A stretch of DNA of 64,000 bases from Brevibacillus aydinogluensis (lineage in GTDB: Bacteria; Bacillota; Bacilli; Brevibacillales; Brevibacillaceae), in assembly GCF_031954365.1 (NCBI RefSeq), contig NZ_JAUSVZ010000002.1. One strand, given 5' to 3'. Below, piece by piece: positions 1 to 8,209 of this stretch (its first letter is position 1; each line of letters begins with the position of its first letter). The notes below the pieces were generated by a model. It did not search any database. It was given only the letters and a program-made list of their open reading frames with translations, and was not told the DNA's origin. The translations under genes were made by a program, and so were the position numbers.

Positions 1-283
1 AGAGCGTAACCCAGACGACCCGCCGGTCCTGTTCATCACGGAGCCGATTGACGTAGCCCGCCTTGACCAGTCGATTCAGTGCGATGGTGGTGGCGCTGTT
101 CGACTGCTTCAAGAGAGCGGCCAATTCGGACACCGTGCTGCGCTCTCTGTCATAGAGCACCCGCAGCAAGATGAACTGCTTGGGGCTAATTACTTCTTCT
201 TCCAGCAGCCAATGGCTGATGAAGAAGCGAGCCAACTCAACAAACACCTGATCCAGTTCCTCGATTTTACCGGCGCGGGACAT
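1..283 (-). CDS. MarR-family transcriptional regulator (3' end cut by window edge)
   Basis: Reading the minus strand from an ATG at 283 gives about 94 codons without a stop, running off the window. The product has the MarR winged-helix signature: a helix ending in SPKQFILLRVL, the HTH around TVSELAALLKQSNSATTIAL, and the start of the wing at RLRDEQDRRVVWVTL. MarR proteins are dimeric DNA-binding repressors that often respond to phenolic or oxidant ligands. A GTG at 292 is an alternative in-frame start, three codons upstream. The dimerisation C-terminus is outside the window. It is divergent from sipA, with a 384-bp AT-rich gap that carries two copies of a 13-bp palindrome. Confidence 0.85.
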   Translation of the reverse strand, partial: MSRAGKIEELDQVFVELARFFISHWLLEEEVISPKQFILLRVLYDRERSTVSELAALLKQSNSATTIALNRLVKAGYVNRLRDEQDRRVVWVTL

Positions 284-321
284 TTCGCTCACATCATCAC
301 CCTTTTTCAAAAATTCATACT

Positions 322-438
322 TTTACTATAAAAATATATCGGCTGTTAACAGTCTGCGCAAGCGTTATTCAGTCGGCCTCTGAAAAAGGGGATGTGAGTA
401 GGACAATACGTTTACCGTTTAATATTTTTACTGTAAAA
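322..438. promoter_or_regulatory. Two copies of palindrome TTTTACTRTAAAA (candidate operators)
   Basis: TTTTACTATAAAA lies at 322-334 and TTTTACTGTAAAA at 426-438, each a perfect 6+1+6 palindrome apart from the centre. They lie in the divergent AT-rich region between marR and sipA. MarR regulators commonly bind such inverted repeats in their own promoter, so autoregulation is plausible. No direct evidence links the sites to this protein. The rest of 284-667 holds only a TATAAT at 584-589 that could be the sipA -10. Confidence 0.45.
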
Positions 439-667
439 CTTTTTACATTGACATCTTACCGCAAAATGGCAAACGATGCAAGGGGCGAGTTCCGTGACAA
501 ATTCGTGACGGACAATTGGCGAAATACAGCCTATTTTCCACCTATTTCCACAAAACAACTTCCGTTTCCGTCTGTATCGTATGTATAATAATAGATACGG
601 CAGCGCCTCCTGTTTTCGAAACCAACCGGCGGCCTCCCGACAAACCTGATACATAGGAGATTGGCAT

Positions 668-1234
668 ATGGAACATACGCAAAGCACGGCAAAGGCAAAA
701 TGGAAAACGGAATTGGCAGACTGGTTGAAATCGTTCGTCTTGATTGGCGGCTTGACCGCCTTTATCTATGTGTTTGTGATGGCCCCTTACGTCGTTCAAG
801 GGCGTTCCATGGAGAGCACCCTGCACGACCGCGAACGGGTGATCGTCAACAAGGCAATCTATTACCTGCAGCAGCCAAAAAGAGGCGAAATCGTGATCAT
901 CCACCCCGACGCGAGCGGGGAAAACTGGATCAAGCGAGTCGTCGCCGTCGCGGGTGATACCGTGGAGGCGAAAGACGATCAGCTGTATGTCAACGGCCAG
1001 CCTGTACAAGAGGAATACCTCACCGCCAACAAGTTGAAAGCGGCAGCGAACGGCATCACACTCACCGAAGACTTTGGCCCGATCACCGTCCCCCCCGGCC
1101 ACGTCTTCGTCATGGGCGACAACCGGAACAACAGCATGGACAGCCGGGTCATCGGCCCCGTCAGCCTGGAGCACGTGGTCGGCCGGGCGGAACTGGTCTA
1201 CTGGCCGTTGAACAGCATCCGCCTGCCCAAGTAA
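668..1234 (+). CDS. sipS: Signal peptidase I (type I, S26 family)
   Basis: This 188-residue membrane-anchored serine protease cleaves signal peptides from secreted preproteins outside the cytoplasmic membrane. One N-terminal transmembrane helix spans about residues 22-40. Catalytic Ser47 lies in GRSMEST and the general-base Lys89 in WIKRVVAVAGD; the family box MGDNRNNSMDSR is at 149-160. The length matches the short Gram-positive SipS/SipT class. The ATG at 668 follows an AGGAG with good spacing. It appears monocistronic. Several proteins in this window with signal peptides would be substrates. The sip paralogue name (S/T/U/V) cannot be fixed from sequence alone. Confidence 0.93.
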   Translation: MEHTQSTAKAKWKTELADWLKSFVLIGGLTAFIYVFVMAPYVVQGRSMESTLHDRERVIVNKAIYYLQQPKRGEIVIIHPDASGENWIKRVVAVAGDTVEAKDDQLYVNGQPVQEEYLTANKLKAAANGITLTEDFGPITVPPGHVFVMGDNRNNSMDSRVIGPVSLEHVVGRAELVYWPLNSIRLPK

Positions 1235-1383
1235 GTGCAGCCGGGATGCTGGTTTTTGCATGAGAACAACACATGCGGTGTCACGGGCGCATCTGACCAA
1301 CACGACTGATAATTTTCCGTATGTTGCACAACATAAAAGGGTAATCGCATGCATCAATCCCACAATCAGGAGGTCGTTTTTTC

Positions 1384-1722
1384 GTGCATACGATCACCCA
1401 TGCCCAACAAGAATTGTCTCAGTGCAAACAGACCATCCAGCAGTTGATCCAACAGACAATGCAAGCAAGCGCCACCTACCGCCAGCTTCTGCAGCAGGAA
1501 CAGCAAAACGCCGCCACGCTGCAGCAGTTGGCTGCTCGCGAGCAGCAGGCGGTCCAGATGATTCAGCAGGCTCTGCAAGGTCATGACATGGCGATTCGCC
1601 AGATGCAGCACGCGATCACGCTGTGCGAGCAAATGGAGCGGGAGCTGCAGCAGTCAGTCACACAGCAGATTCCCTTGCAGCAGCAGCCGTCACCCCTGCC
1701 AACCTACCAGACCCGTCACTGA
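1384..1722 (+). CDS. Gln-rich coiled-coil protein, unknown function
   Basis: The 112-residue product is predicted to be almost entirely helical and is very rich in Gln (repeated QQ and LQQ). It has a heptad-like pattern over residues 5-95 and a short Pro/Gln C-terminus, with no signal peptide or membrane segment. Start is GTG at 1384, about 9 nt after a strong AGGAGGTC. Small Gln-rich coiled-coil proteins of this size are common hypothetical proteins in sporeformers and some are spore proteins, but I do not recognise a named family. A strong hairpin follows it at 1769-1822. Confidence 0.75.
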   Translation: MHTITHAQQELSQCKQTIQQLIQQTMQASATYRQLLQQEQQNAATLQQLAAREQQAVQMIQQALQGHDMAIRQMQHAITLCEQMERELQQSVTQQIPLQQQPSPLPTYQTRH

Positions 1723-1768
1723 TTCGGCCGCATTCACGGTGCGGCGGACATTGACTGTCGCGAACAGC

Positions 1769-1822
1769 ACACGGCTCTCCGCGTTTCCCGTCCGGATTGC
1801 GCGGAGAGCTGTGTTTCGTTTT
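1769..1822 (+). terminator. Rho-independent terminator after the Gln-rich gene
   Basis: Arms ACACGGCTCTCCGCG (1769-1783) and CGCGGAGAGCTGTGT (1800-1814) pair over 15 bp with one wobble. A T-rich stretch (TTTCGTTTT) follows on the plus strand. Confidence 0.65.
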
Positions 1823-1896
1823 GGAACAGGTTCCTTAAACCGCACGTATCCCAGATTCCGCCAGACAGCGACGGCAAGGAAACGGGGAATCGTCAG

Positions 1897-2880
1897 TCAT
1901 GGGCGTTTCCGGATGGTTTTCCCCTGCTTGCTGCCGTGTGCCGTGAGCACCCACTCGCCCCGCTCTTCCTCCCACGCGTAACGGTATAGGTGATTGACCG
2001 CATCGGACGACTTGTAGACAATCAGCGCTTCCTGGCCATCGTGTTTAAGAAACAGGCCAGGGATGATGTCGCCGACCTTTCCGTTTACGGCTACCTGTGT
2101 CCAGGCTGCATCCAATCCTTTCCACGCTTTTTCCGACAGGTGAGATGCCTGCTTCCCTTGCTTGATCCCTCGGTCGAATTCATACTCCTCCGGATCGATG
2201 CCGAAACTTTCAAACACATCCCGGTACACGTCGTGGAGAAACAACTTGATTTGGAACGAATGCAGGAATCCGCTCTTGTTCGTCAGCAGCAACAGCTTAT
2301 CATGCGCGTACACATAGGTCGGCCCCGATGCTTTCATCGGAGTAAAGCCCGTCTTTAGCTCAGCGCCAGTGAAGGTTAAGGTAATGTGGCCCGGCACGGA
2401 AAAATCCTCGTCGATCTCCACCTTTTCCGCTTGCCCCGGATTGGGGAAAAACACGACGTCCAGCTTCCCTTGGTTGGTGGTCAGCCGAACGGCTTGATTC
2501 GTTGCCGCAAAAACGTCTGCAAATGGCGACGGCTCGATTTGAGTGAGCTCCAGGTCGGTATACGACTTCAGGAATCGGATGAATTCCTCAGCAAACGGGA
2601 ACTGCTCCTCAACAGATGGGTCTGCCGGCTCCACGACAGGAACGCGGCCGCCTCCCGCATCGCGCTGCCAGTCCATAACAACAGGCGTCAGGAGGAACGC
2701 GCCCGCCCCGCAGGCTGTCGCCACGGCCGCGATGGAGACTGCGGCACGACGGAACCTCCCCTGTTTTTGTCCGATCCTTTCGCGGATGTTCCGTTCGATC
2801 CGCTCCATGTCCGCCCTGGACGGTTGAAATGCCATCCGCTTCGCCGCTGCCAGCTCGCGCAGCCTTTTGTCTAAATCCAT
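1897..2880 (-). CDS. Membrane protein encoded with ECF sigma factor, probable anti-sigma/regulatory partner
   Basis: A 327-residue protein with a cytoplasmic N-terminus (residues 1-44, charged and helical), a single transmembrane helix at about 46-68, and a large extracytoplasmic domain. Its ATG at 2880 overlaps the end of the sigma gene by 10 bp, implying translational coupling. Bicistronic ECF sigma plus single-pass membrane partner is the standard layout for sigma/anti-sigma pairs. I see no classic HxxxCxxC zinc motif, so it is not a ZAS-type anti-sigma. The extracellular part is unrecognised and may sense a cell-envelope signal. The function comes from context. Confidence 0.75.
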   Translation of the reverse strand: MDLDKRLRELAAAKRMAFQPSRADMERIERNIRERIGQKQGRFRRAAVSIAAVATACGAGAFLLTPVVMDWQRDAGGGRVPVVEPADPSVEEQFPFAEEFIRFLKSYTDLELTQIEPSPFADVFAATNQAVRLTTNQGKLDVVFFPNPGQAEKVEIDEDFSVPGHITLTFTGAELKTGFTPMKASGPTYVYAHDKLLLLTNKSGFLHSFQIKLFLHDVYRDVFESFGIDPEEYEFDRGIKQGKQASHLSEKAWKGLDAAWTQVAVNGKVGDIIPGLFLKHDGQEALIVYKSSDAVNHLYRYAWEEERGEWVLTAHGSKQGKTIRKRP

Positions 2881-3404
2881 CGCTCCTCCTCCTTGCGCAT
2901 CAATGCTTTCAGCTTTTCCCGCGCCCTGTGCAGGCGGGTGTAGACTGCTCCGGGTGTAATGCCCAGGATTTCGGCGATCGTTTCCACTCTCAGTTCTTCG
3001 TAGTAGTGGAGAATGAGTACCTGTTTGTGCCGAAACGGCAGCGTGTCGATCAGCCGTGACAACGCGGCCTGTTCGTCCTTCCGCATGACCTCCTTCTCGA
3101 TGTCGGCGCACGCTACACGGTTTGCCTGGGAGGCGGAAAACCGTTTGCGAAACACCCCAGAGCGCAGGTACCGTTTGGACTCATTGACCGCAATCCGATA
3201 GAGCCATGTCTCAATCCGGCTGTCTCCCCGAAACGCAGACAGATGCTTGTACACCTTGAGGAAAACCTCCTGGGTAATGTCCTCCGCAGCCGTCCGGTCG
3301 TTGACCAACCAGCAGCACAGCCGGTACACCCGAGCCATCTGCGTCTGCATCAGTTGTTCGAATGCGGCATCCCTGGTCTGGTTCAGTACGGCACCGTCCG
3401 TCAA
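2871..3404 (-). CDS. ECF-type RNA polymerase sigma factor
   Basis: A roughly 177-residue sigma70-family protein with only regions 2 and 4. Region 2 includes RLCCWLVNDRTAAEDITQEV and a region 2.4-like segment at WLYRIAVNESKRYLR. Region 4 includes LPFRHKQVLILHYYEEL and an HTH at TIAEILGITPGAVYTRLHRA. It would redirect RNA polymerase to a stress or envelope regulon. The listed start is TTG at 3404, but the only strong Shine-Dalgarno (GGAGGGAG) lies about 20 nt further upstream, 7 nt before an in-frame CTG at 3422. The true start may be that CTG, adding six residues. The gene is followed by its overlapping membrane partner. Confidence 0.88.
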   Translation of the reverse strand: MTDGAVLNQTRDAAFEQLMQTQMARVYRLCCWLVNDRTAAEDITQEVFLKVYKHLSAFRGDSRIETWLYRIAVNESKRYLRSGVFRKRFSASQANRVACADIEKEVMRKDEQAALSRLIDTLPFRHKQVLILHYYEELRVETIAEILGITPGAVYTRLHRAREKLKALMRKEEERWI

Positions 3405-3481
3405 CAGATGGTTCTGTTCCAGCGTTCTCCCTCCTTTCTCTCTATTTAGTTAGATACAAGCGGCCATTTTTTTCTTACAGA

Positions 3482-3513
3482 ATAAAAAACCGCCGGGATT
3501 CGTTCCAGGCGGT
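3482..3513 (-). terminator. Terminator after the VanY-type gene
   Basis: On the minus strand ACCGCC ... GGCGGT (3513-3508 with 3494-3489) is followed by TTTTTT. A second GC-rich hairpin, AAGCGGCT ... AGCCGCTT, lies just upstream at about 3553-3594. Confidence 0.7.
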
Positions 3514-3620
3514 CGTCTCACTCCGGCAGCCGCACGAACCGACGACGAAAGAAGCGGCTGTCCGTCGTCCCCTATCCGGGGCGGAAAGCCGCTTCGTCAA
3601 TCTGTCAGTATATCGGATGC

Positions 3621-4628
3621 CTAACGAGCCTGCACCTGACCGCTGTCCTGGAAGTACTCTTCCAACGTAACACCAGAGGACATGATCTCCTTGGCCACTT
3701 CTTTTCCGACATAGCGGATATGCCACGGTTCGTAGGCGTAGCCGGTGATTTCTTCTTTCCCTTTCAGATAGCGGATGATGAACCCGAATTCGGCGCAGTG
3801 CTCCGCCAGCCATTTGCCTTCACGGGTATCGGCAAACGGCTCCTCCAGCAAGGTGCTGGGATCGGTGCCTGCTACGTCGATAGCCAGGCCGGTCTGATGC
3901 TCGCTTTTCCCCGGCTGGGCGCTGTAGCGGTTCGCGTGCTCAGCTCCCTGCGTTTTCACGTAACCTTCGAACAGTCCCTTTTGCGTTTGATACGAACGGT
4001 AACCGGAGACACCGTACAACTGAATGCCATCCTGTTTCGCCTTGGCGAACAGCTCCTCCAGGGCACGGGCCGCTTCTTCGCGCAACAGGCGCTTCTCCGC
4101 CTTGCCGGAAAACGTGAACGGCACGTTGGGTTCGACCAGACGAGGCGGCACGTAATCGGCGGGCAGGGCCCGTTCCTTGTTGACCACCACGACCAAATCG
4201 TCCGGATTGGTAACGGTCGGAATTCCGTTCACCATCGTCACGGTCGCAGCGAGAGAGGGTTTGACGGTGATCGTCACGTCTTTGCGTTCGCCCTGATACT
4301 CCACGGTAACGGTCGCTGTGGAACCGGCCTTTGCCTGGGAAGATACGGAAAGCTCCCCGTTGGAACCGACTGTCACGACATCGGGCGCAGAAGAATGATA
4401 CGTGACGCCATCCCCGTACGGCAAGGTCTTTTTGGCCCCCGGTGCCAGCACCATGCTGTCCGGAACGGCGGCCAGGCTGATCGATGAGGATGACGGAGCG
4501 TTAGCCCCATCCGTCGAAGTCGGCTGCGAGTCCGCCGGAGCGGTCGGCTGCAGCCCTTCACATCCTCCCAACAGCACGGCGGAGAGTACGGCTGCAACTG
4601 CTAGACCGGCGGGTTTTCGTGTTTTCAT
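3621..4628 (-). CDS. Lipoprotein D-alanyl-D-alanine carboxypeptidase, VanY family
   Basis: A 335-residue exported peptidoglycan peptidase that removes the terminal D-Ala of stem peptides. The N-terminus has a lipobox (LLGGC, lipid-modified Cys about residue 23), then a Ser/Thr-rich linker. A Big2-like Ig domain covers roughly 50-125 and the zinc carboxypeptidase domain about 150-320. Zinc and catalytic motifs are visible: SEHQTGLAIDV and EPWHIRYV. The ATG at 4628 has AGGAGG 8 nt upstream; an ATG ten codons earlier lacks one. The Ig domain may hold the enzyme away from the membrane. Hairpin terminators follow. Confidence 0.88.
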   Translation of the reverse strand: MKTRKPAGLAVAAVLSAVLLGGCEGLQPTAPADSQPTSTDGANAPSSSSISLAAVPDSMVLAPGAKKTLPYGDGVTYHSSAPDVVTVGSNGELSVSSQAKAGSTATVTVEYQGERKDVTITVKPSLAATVTMVNGIPTVTNPDDLVVVVNKERALPADYVPPRLVEPNVPFTFSGKAEKRLLREEAARALEELFAKAKQDGIQLYGVSGYRSYQTQKGLFEGYVKTQGAEHANRYSAQPGKSEHQTGLAIDVAGTDPSTLLEEPFADTREGKWLAEHCAEFGFIIRYLKGKEEITGYAYEPWHIRYVGKEVAKEIMSSGVTLEEYFQDSGQVQAR

Positions 4629-4850
4629 GCGATATACCTCCTGGTTCCTTGCACACACATGTGTATTGTTCTACCTTACCATGTAGAATGACGGAATCAT
4701 AGCCTTAAATGTTACGCTTTTTGCCAGGTTTGCTCCCTCAACCGTACAAAACGGGAAACAGCCTGCCGACGATGCGCGCATAATCTCCCCTATTATACAC
4801 CCCTGCCTGACCAATACGTCATACCGTTTCTTCCCACATGTGCAAACAAC

Positions 4851-4879
4851 CAAAAGACCCTGCCATGTTCGGCAGGGCC
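4851..4879 (-). terminator. Terminator after ggt
   Basis: On the minus strand CCCTGCC-GAACAT-GGCAGGG (4877-4858) is followed by TCTTTT, 20 nt past the ggt stop codon. Confidence 0.75.
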
Positions 4880-4897
4880 TCGAAGGGAACGATCCGA

Positions 4898-6928
4898 TTA
4901 CGGTTTTTTGAGGAGGACGGCTGCTTCTTTCGCGTCCCAGCTAATCGTGTAACCGAGCGCTTCGGCCACTTTTTTCACCGGCAGAAACGCTTTGCCGCCC
5001 ACTGTGACGACGTCCTGTTGGAAGCGGGAGGGGTCGCCGCCCAGTCCGAGCAGGAGTTTTTTCGCCTCGACGTACGCGGTACCGTTGATCAACGCCTTCT
5101 GGTCAGCCGTGTACGGGTAGACGTGGCCGTTCACTTTCAGCACGAACGGTCCTTTTTCCACCGGGGGAAGCGGCTCCGGCTCCGCCGACGTATACGCCAC
5201 CGCGTCCACCCCAAGCACGGTTCCTTCCCGCGTGTTGTCGGCTCCTCCGTACATTTTGCCGGTCTCAAAGTCGTATATGATTGCCTGCACGTTTCCGATG
5301 TCTTCCGGATGATCGTTGAACACGTGCCCCTTGGCCATCAGTTGGAGGATGACGTCCTGGTCGATGCCTGCCTCCCAGGTGACGTTGGGATAGCTGCTGG
5401 TAAAGATGCGCGGTGCGAGGATGGCGTCCTGGATCTCCATGCCGTGCTCGATCACGTTCAAAATGGTCTGCGACACGGAGGCGATAATCGTGGAGCCTCC
5501 GGGCGATCCCACTGCCATGAACGGCTTGCCGTCCTTCAGCACGATGGTCGGGCTCATGCTGGAGCGCGGACGCTTACCCGGTTCCACCTGGTTGGCTCCG
5601 CCCGGCACGGCGTCAAAGTCGGTCAGCTCGTTGTTCAGCATAAATCCGTATCCGGGGACCATGATGCCGCTGCCGAAGACGTCTTCGATCGTCGTCGTGT
5701 AGGAGACGAGGTTGCCCCATTTGTCCATCACGGCAAAGTGGGTCGTCTGCTTGACGGGTTGGGGGTCGGTCAGATTCAGGGCCGGCACCGGCTTCTTGTC
5801 TGTTTCGTACTTCCAGGGATCGCCGGCAGTAATCTCAGGGTTGGCCGCATCCGGCCGGATCAATGAGCGCCGCTCCTTTATGTAGTCGTCGTGGATCAGG
5901 CCCTGCTTGGGCACGGGGTAATAGTCTTCGTCCGCCATGTACGCGGCCCGGTCCGCGTAAGCCAGACGGTTGGCCTCGATCAGATTGTGCAGGTATTCCA
6001 CCGAGCCAAACCCGGCCTTTTTGTTGTCAAAGCCCTCCATCAGCTTGAGAATCTGGATCACCGTCAATCCGCCGGAGCTGGGGGGAGACATGGAGACCAC
6101 TTCGTAGCCGCGGAACTTGGCGCGCACCGGCTCGCGTTCCTTGACCTCGTACCGCTGCAAATCGTCCATGGTCATGGAACCGCCGGTCCGCTGTACTTCG
6201 CGCACGAGTGCCTCACCGATTTCTCCCTTGTAAAAGGCGTCCGTCCCCTTTTCCTTGATGAGTCGGAAGGTCTTCGCCAAATCGGGCTGGATCAGCAGAT
6301 CGCCTTTTTTCAAGGGCGTACCGCCTGGCACAAACACTTCTCCGGCCGTCTTGTGCTTCAGCAGTTTGTCCTTCGTGGCGGCGATATATCGGGCGGTCAC
6401 CCCGTTTACCTCAACGCCCTTCTCTGCCAGCTCGATCGCCGGCTCGATTACCTCGGCGAGCGACATCGTGCCGTATGATGTCAGCGCCTTATCCACACCG
6501 AGCAGCGTGCCGGGCACCCCGACCGCCTTGCCGTTGGTGTGCCGTTCGGCAAACGGGATTGGCTCACCCTTTTCATCCAGAAACATCCGGGCGTCTGCTC
6601 CCTGAGGAGCCATTTCCCGGCTGTCAATGACCGTGATTTTGTCCTGATCCTTGAGGTAAATCATCATGAAACCGCCGCCGCCAATCCCCGACATGTGCGG
6701 CTCCACCACGTTGAGGGCAAATTGGATCGCCGCTGCGGCGTCCACTGCATTGCCGCCTTTTTGCAGAATGTCCCGGCCCACCTGTGCCGCCGCCGGGTGG
6801 GAAACCGCCACAATGCCCTGTGTCGCTCCGTCCGCACCTGCAGGAATTCCCGGCACGGCCGCCTGCACCGGCGCTGCCAGCGACACCAGCGCCGCCAAGG
6901 ACGCAAGAAGCACTTTTGCCTTTTTCAT
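4898..6928 (-). CDS. ggt: Gamma-glutamyltransferase (proenzyme) with C-terminal copper-amine-oxidase-N-like domain
   Basis: A 676-residue secreted Ntn hydrolase that cleaves gamma-glutamyl bonds of glutathione or poly-gamma-glutamate. It has a signal peptide (about 1-24) and the full GGT domain to about residue 560. Autocleavage should occur at Gln-Thr in KQTTHFAVMD, making Thr395 the new N-terminal nucleophile. The substrate and oxyanion glycines are seen in SMSPPSSGG and RPRSSMSPT. The last 80 or so residues resemble the copper amine oxidase N-terminal domain common on Paenibacillaceae secreted proteins (LKVNGHVYPY, FLPVKKVAEALGY). Start ATG at 6928 follows GAGGAGGG; an ATG five codons upstream lies in that ribosome-binding site. 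Confidence 0.93.
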   Translation of the reverse strand: MKKAKVLLASLAALVSLAAPVQAAVPGIPAGADGATQGIVAVSHPAAAQVGRDILQKGGNAVDAAAAIQFALNVVEPHMSGIGGGGFMMIYLKDQDKITVIDSREMAPQGADARMFLDEKGEPIPFAERHTNGKAVGVPGTLLGVDKALTSYGTMSLAEVIEPAIELAEKGVEVNGVTARYIAATKDKLLKHKTAGEVFVPGGTPLKKGDLLIQPDLAKTFRLIKEKGTDAFYKGEIGEALVREVQRTGGSMTMDDLQRYEVKEREPVRAKFRGYEVVSMSPPSSGGLTVIQILKLMEGFDNKKAGFGSVEYLHNLIEANRLAYADRAAYMADEDYYPVPKQGLIHDDYIKERRSLIRPDAANPEITAGDPWKYETDKKPVPALNLTDPQPVKQTTHFAVMDKWGNLVSYTTTIEDVFGSGIMVPGYGFMLNNELTDFDAVPGGANQVEPGKRPRSSMSPTIVLKDGKPFMAVGSPGGSTIIASVSQTILNVIEHGMEIQDAILAPRIFTSSYPNVTWEAGIDQDVILQLMAKGHVFNDHPEDIGNVQAIIYDFETGKMYGGADNTREGTVLGVDAVAYTSAEPEPLPPVEKGPFVLKVNGHVYPYTADQKALINGTAYVEAKKLLLGLGGDPSRFQQDVVTVGGKAFLPVKKVAEALGYTISWDAKEAAVLLKKP

Positions 6929-7042
6929 TAAATCCCTCCTCATCCTCCGGTGATCTATGAAAATTATTATATTTCTGAATATTAGGCCCGGTCAACGTGA
7001 GAAAGGCGCGAGTGCATCTGGGACAAAAGGACTGAACCCAAC

Positions 7043-7071
7043 GAAAAAAGCCACCCGCATGACGAGTGACT
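7043..7071 (-). terminator. Terminator after phosphodiester glycosidase gene
   Basis: On the minus strand GTCACTCG-TCATG-CGGGTGGC (7070-7050, including two G-U pairs) is followed by TTTTTT. Confidence 0.7.
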
Positions 7072-7129
7072 GTTCTTCGAAGCGATGTTCAATCAGGCTG
7101 TTTTCGGCATCCGCTGCCGAGCTGTCCAG

Positions 7130-8209
7130 CTACGGCATGATCACCAGATTGCTGACCACCGGACGCTCCCTGCCGTCGGAAGGCTTGTTCAGAATCTTGC
7201 CATTGTAGTAGAAGGCGCTGGAACCGCCGCCGTCCAGATTGTAGGCGTCCACCACGTGGAATTCCTGCAGTTTGCGCTGCGCTTCTTCCAGCGTGACGCC
7301 GTTGCTCCACCCCTTGCGCCGCCCGTCGATGACGATCAGCAAGAGGTCGCCGTTGTCAAAGTGGCCGATCAGCGTACGCGGCTGCCGGGCATTGGCCCAT
7401 TCGCGCGGAATCGGCATGCGCTTGCCGTCCTTGAGGAGCGTCGGCAGGAAGCTGGCCCCCTGCAAAATCCCCTGCTGGGTGATTTGCTGCTGCGAGGTGA
7501 TTTTGCCGCCGACCAGCCGCCCCTGCTTGTTGAATCCGACGAAGCTCAGATTGGTGTTCGTCGAAAAGGTGCGAATCTTGCCGTCAACGACAGTAATCCC
7601 AAGCGGGGTCAGATAGCCGTTTTTATCCTTCATGAAGCCGCCGGCGTTGATCGCCAGCACCGCTCCCGTGCGTTTGCCGGCGCTGCTGGTCGTCTCTCCC
7701 TTGCTTTTGACCGCGTCATGCGCCAGCACCATCCGCAGCGCGTTGGGGTTTTTCAGCCGTACTTTGGCCATGTAACCGCGGTATCCGGCTTCTTCCAAGG
7801 AATACACTTTGACGATGGAGTTGGGGCCAAAGCTCTGCCCGACCGGATTGCCCAGCATGCTGGACAAGATCGTGTCCAGCACGTCGGCTGACTTTTGCGT
7901 CTGCGTTTTGCTCGTCTCCAACAGGTTGTTGATTGATTTGTGCTGTTCCTCGTACTCCCGTTTCTCCTTGTCCGCCCGGCTGCGAAGCTCTTCCATGATG
8001 GATGACGCCTCGCGCAGTTGGTCATTTGTGTCATCGAGCTGCTTCATCAGCGCCGCCACCTGATTGCCGGTCGCCTCCACCGGCGGCGTCAACTGCTCCA
8101 CCGGCAGCTTGTCCACCGGGTTGGCCTGGGAAAACGCCAGCAGGAACCCCACCGCCGGTGCCAAAAGAAACGCGAAGAAGCGGTGAATCTTACCAGGCAC
8201 GGGCCGCAT
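7130..8209 (-). CDS. Secreted phosphodiester glycosidase (NAGPA-domain) protein
   Basis: A 359-residue protein with an N-terminal signal/anchor (about 9-28), a coiled-coil segment (about 45-95) and a C-terminal NAGPA/exopolysaccharide-type domain (about 140-359). Family hallmarks are INAGGF, the Arg-Thr segment ARQPRTLIGHF, and NLDGGGSSAFYY near the end. Members include YngK-like proteins and the mammalian uncovering enzyme; they hydrolyse sugar-phosphodiester linkages, and bacterial members are linked to exopolysaccharide or teichoic-acid processing. The ATG at 8209 lies inside the end of the upstream gene (20-bp overlap), so the two are coupled. The substrate is unknown. Confidence 0.83.
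   Translation of the reverse strand: MRPVPGKIHRFFAFLLAPAVGFLLAFSQANPVDKLPVEQLTPPVEATGNQVAALMKQLDDTNDQLREASSIMEELRSRADKEKREYEEQHKSINNLLETSKTQTQKSADVLDTILSSMLGNPVGQSFGPNSIVKVYSLEEAGYRGYMAKVRLKNPNALRMVLAHDAVKSKGETTSSAGKRTGAVLAINAGGFMKDKNGYLTPLGITVVDGKIRTFSTNTNLSFVGFNKQGRLVGGKITSQQQITQQGILQGASFLPTLLKDGKRMPIPREWANARQPRTLIGHFDNGDLLLIVIDGRRKGWSNGVTLEEAQRKLQEFHVVDAYNLDGGGSSAFYYNGKILNKPSDGRERPVVSNLVIMP

Noticed and set aside
394..588. 64-codon plus-strand ORF upstream of sipA
   Set aside because: No ribosome-binding site, overlaps the palindromic regulatory region and no protein-like features.
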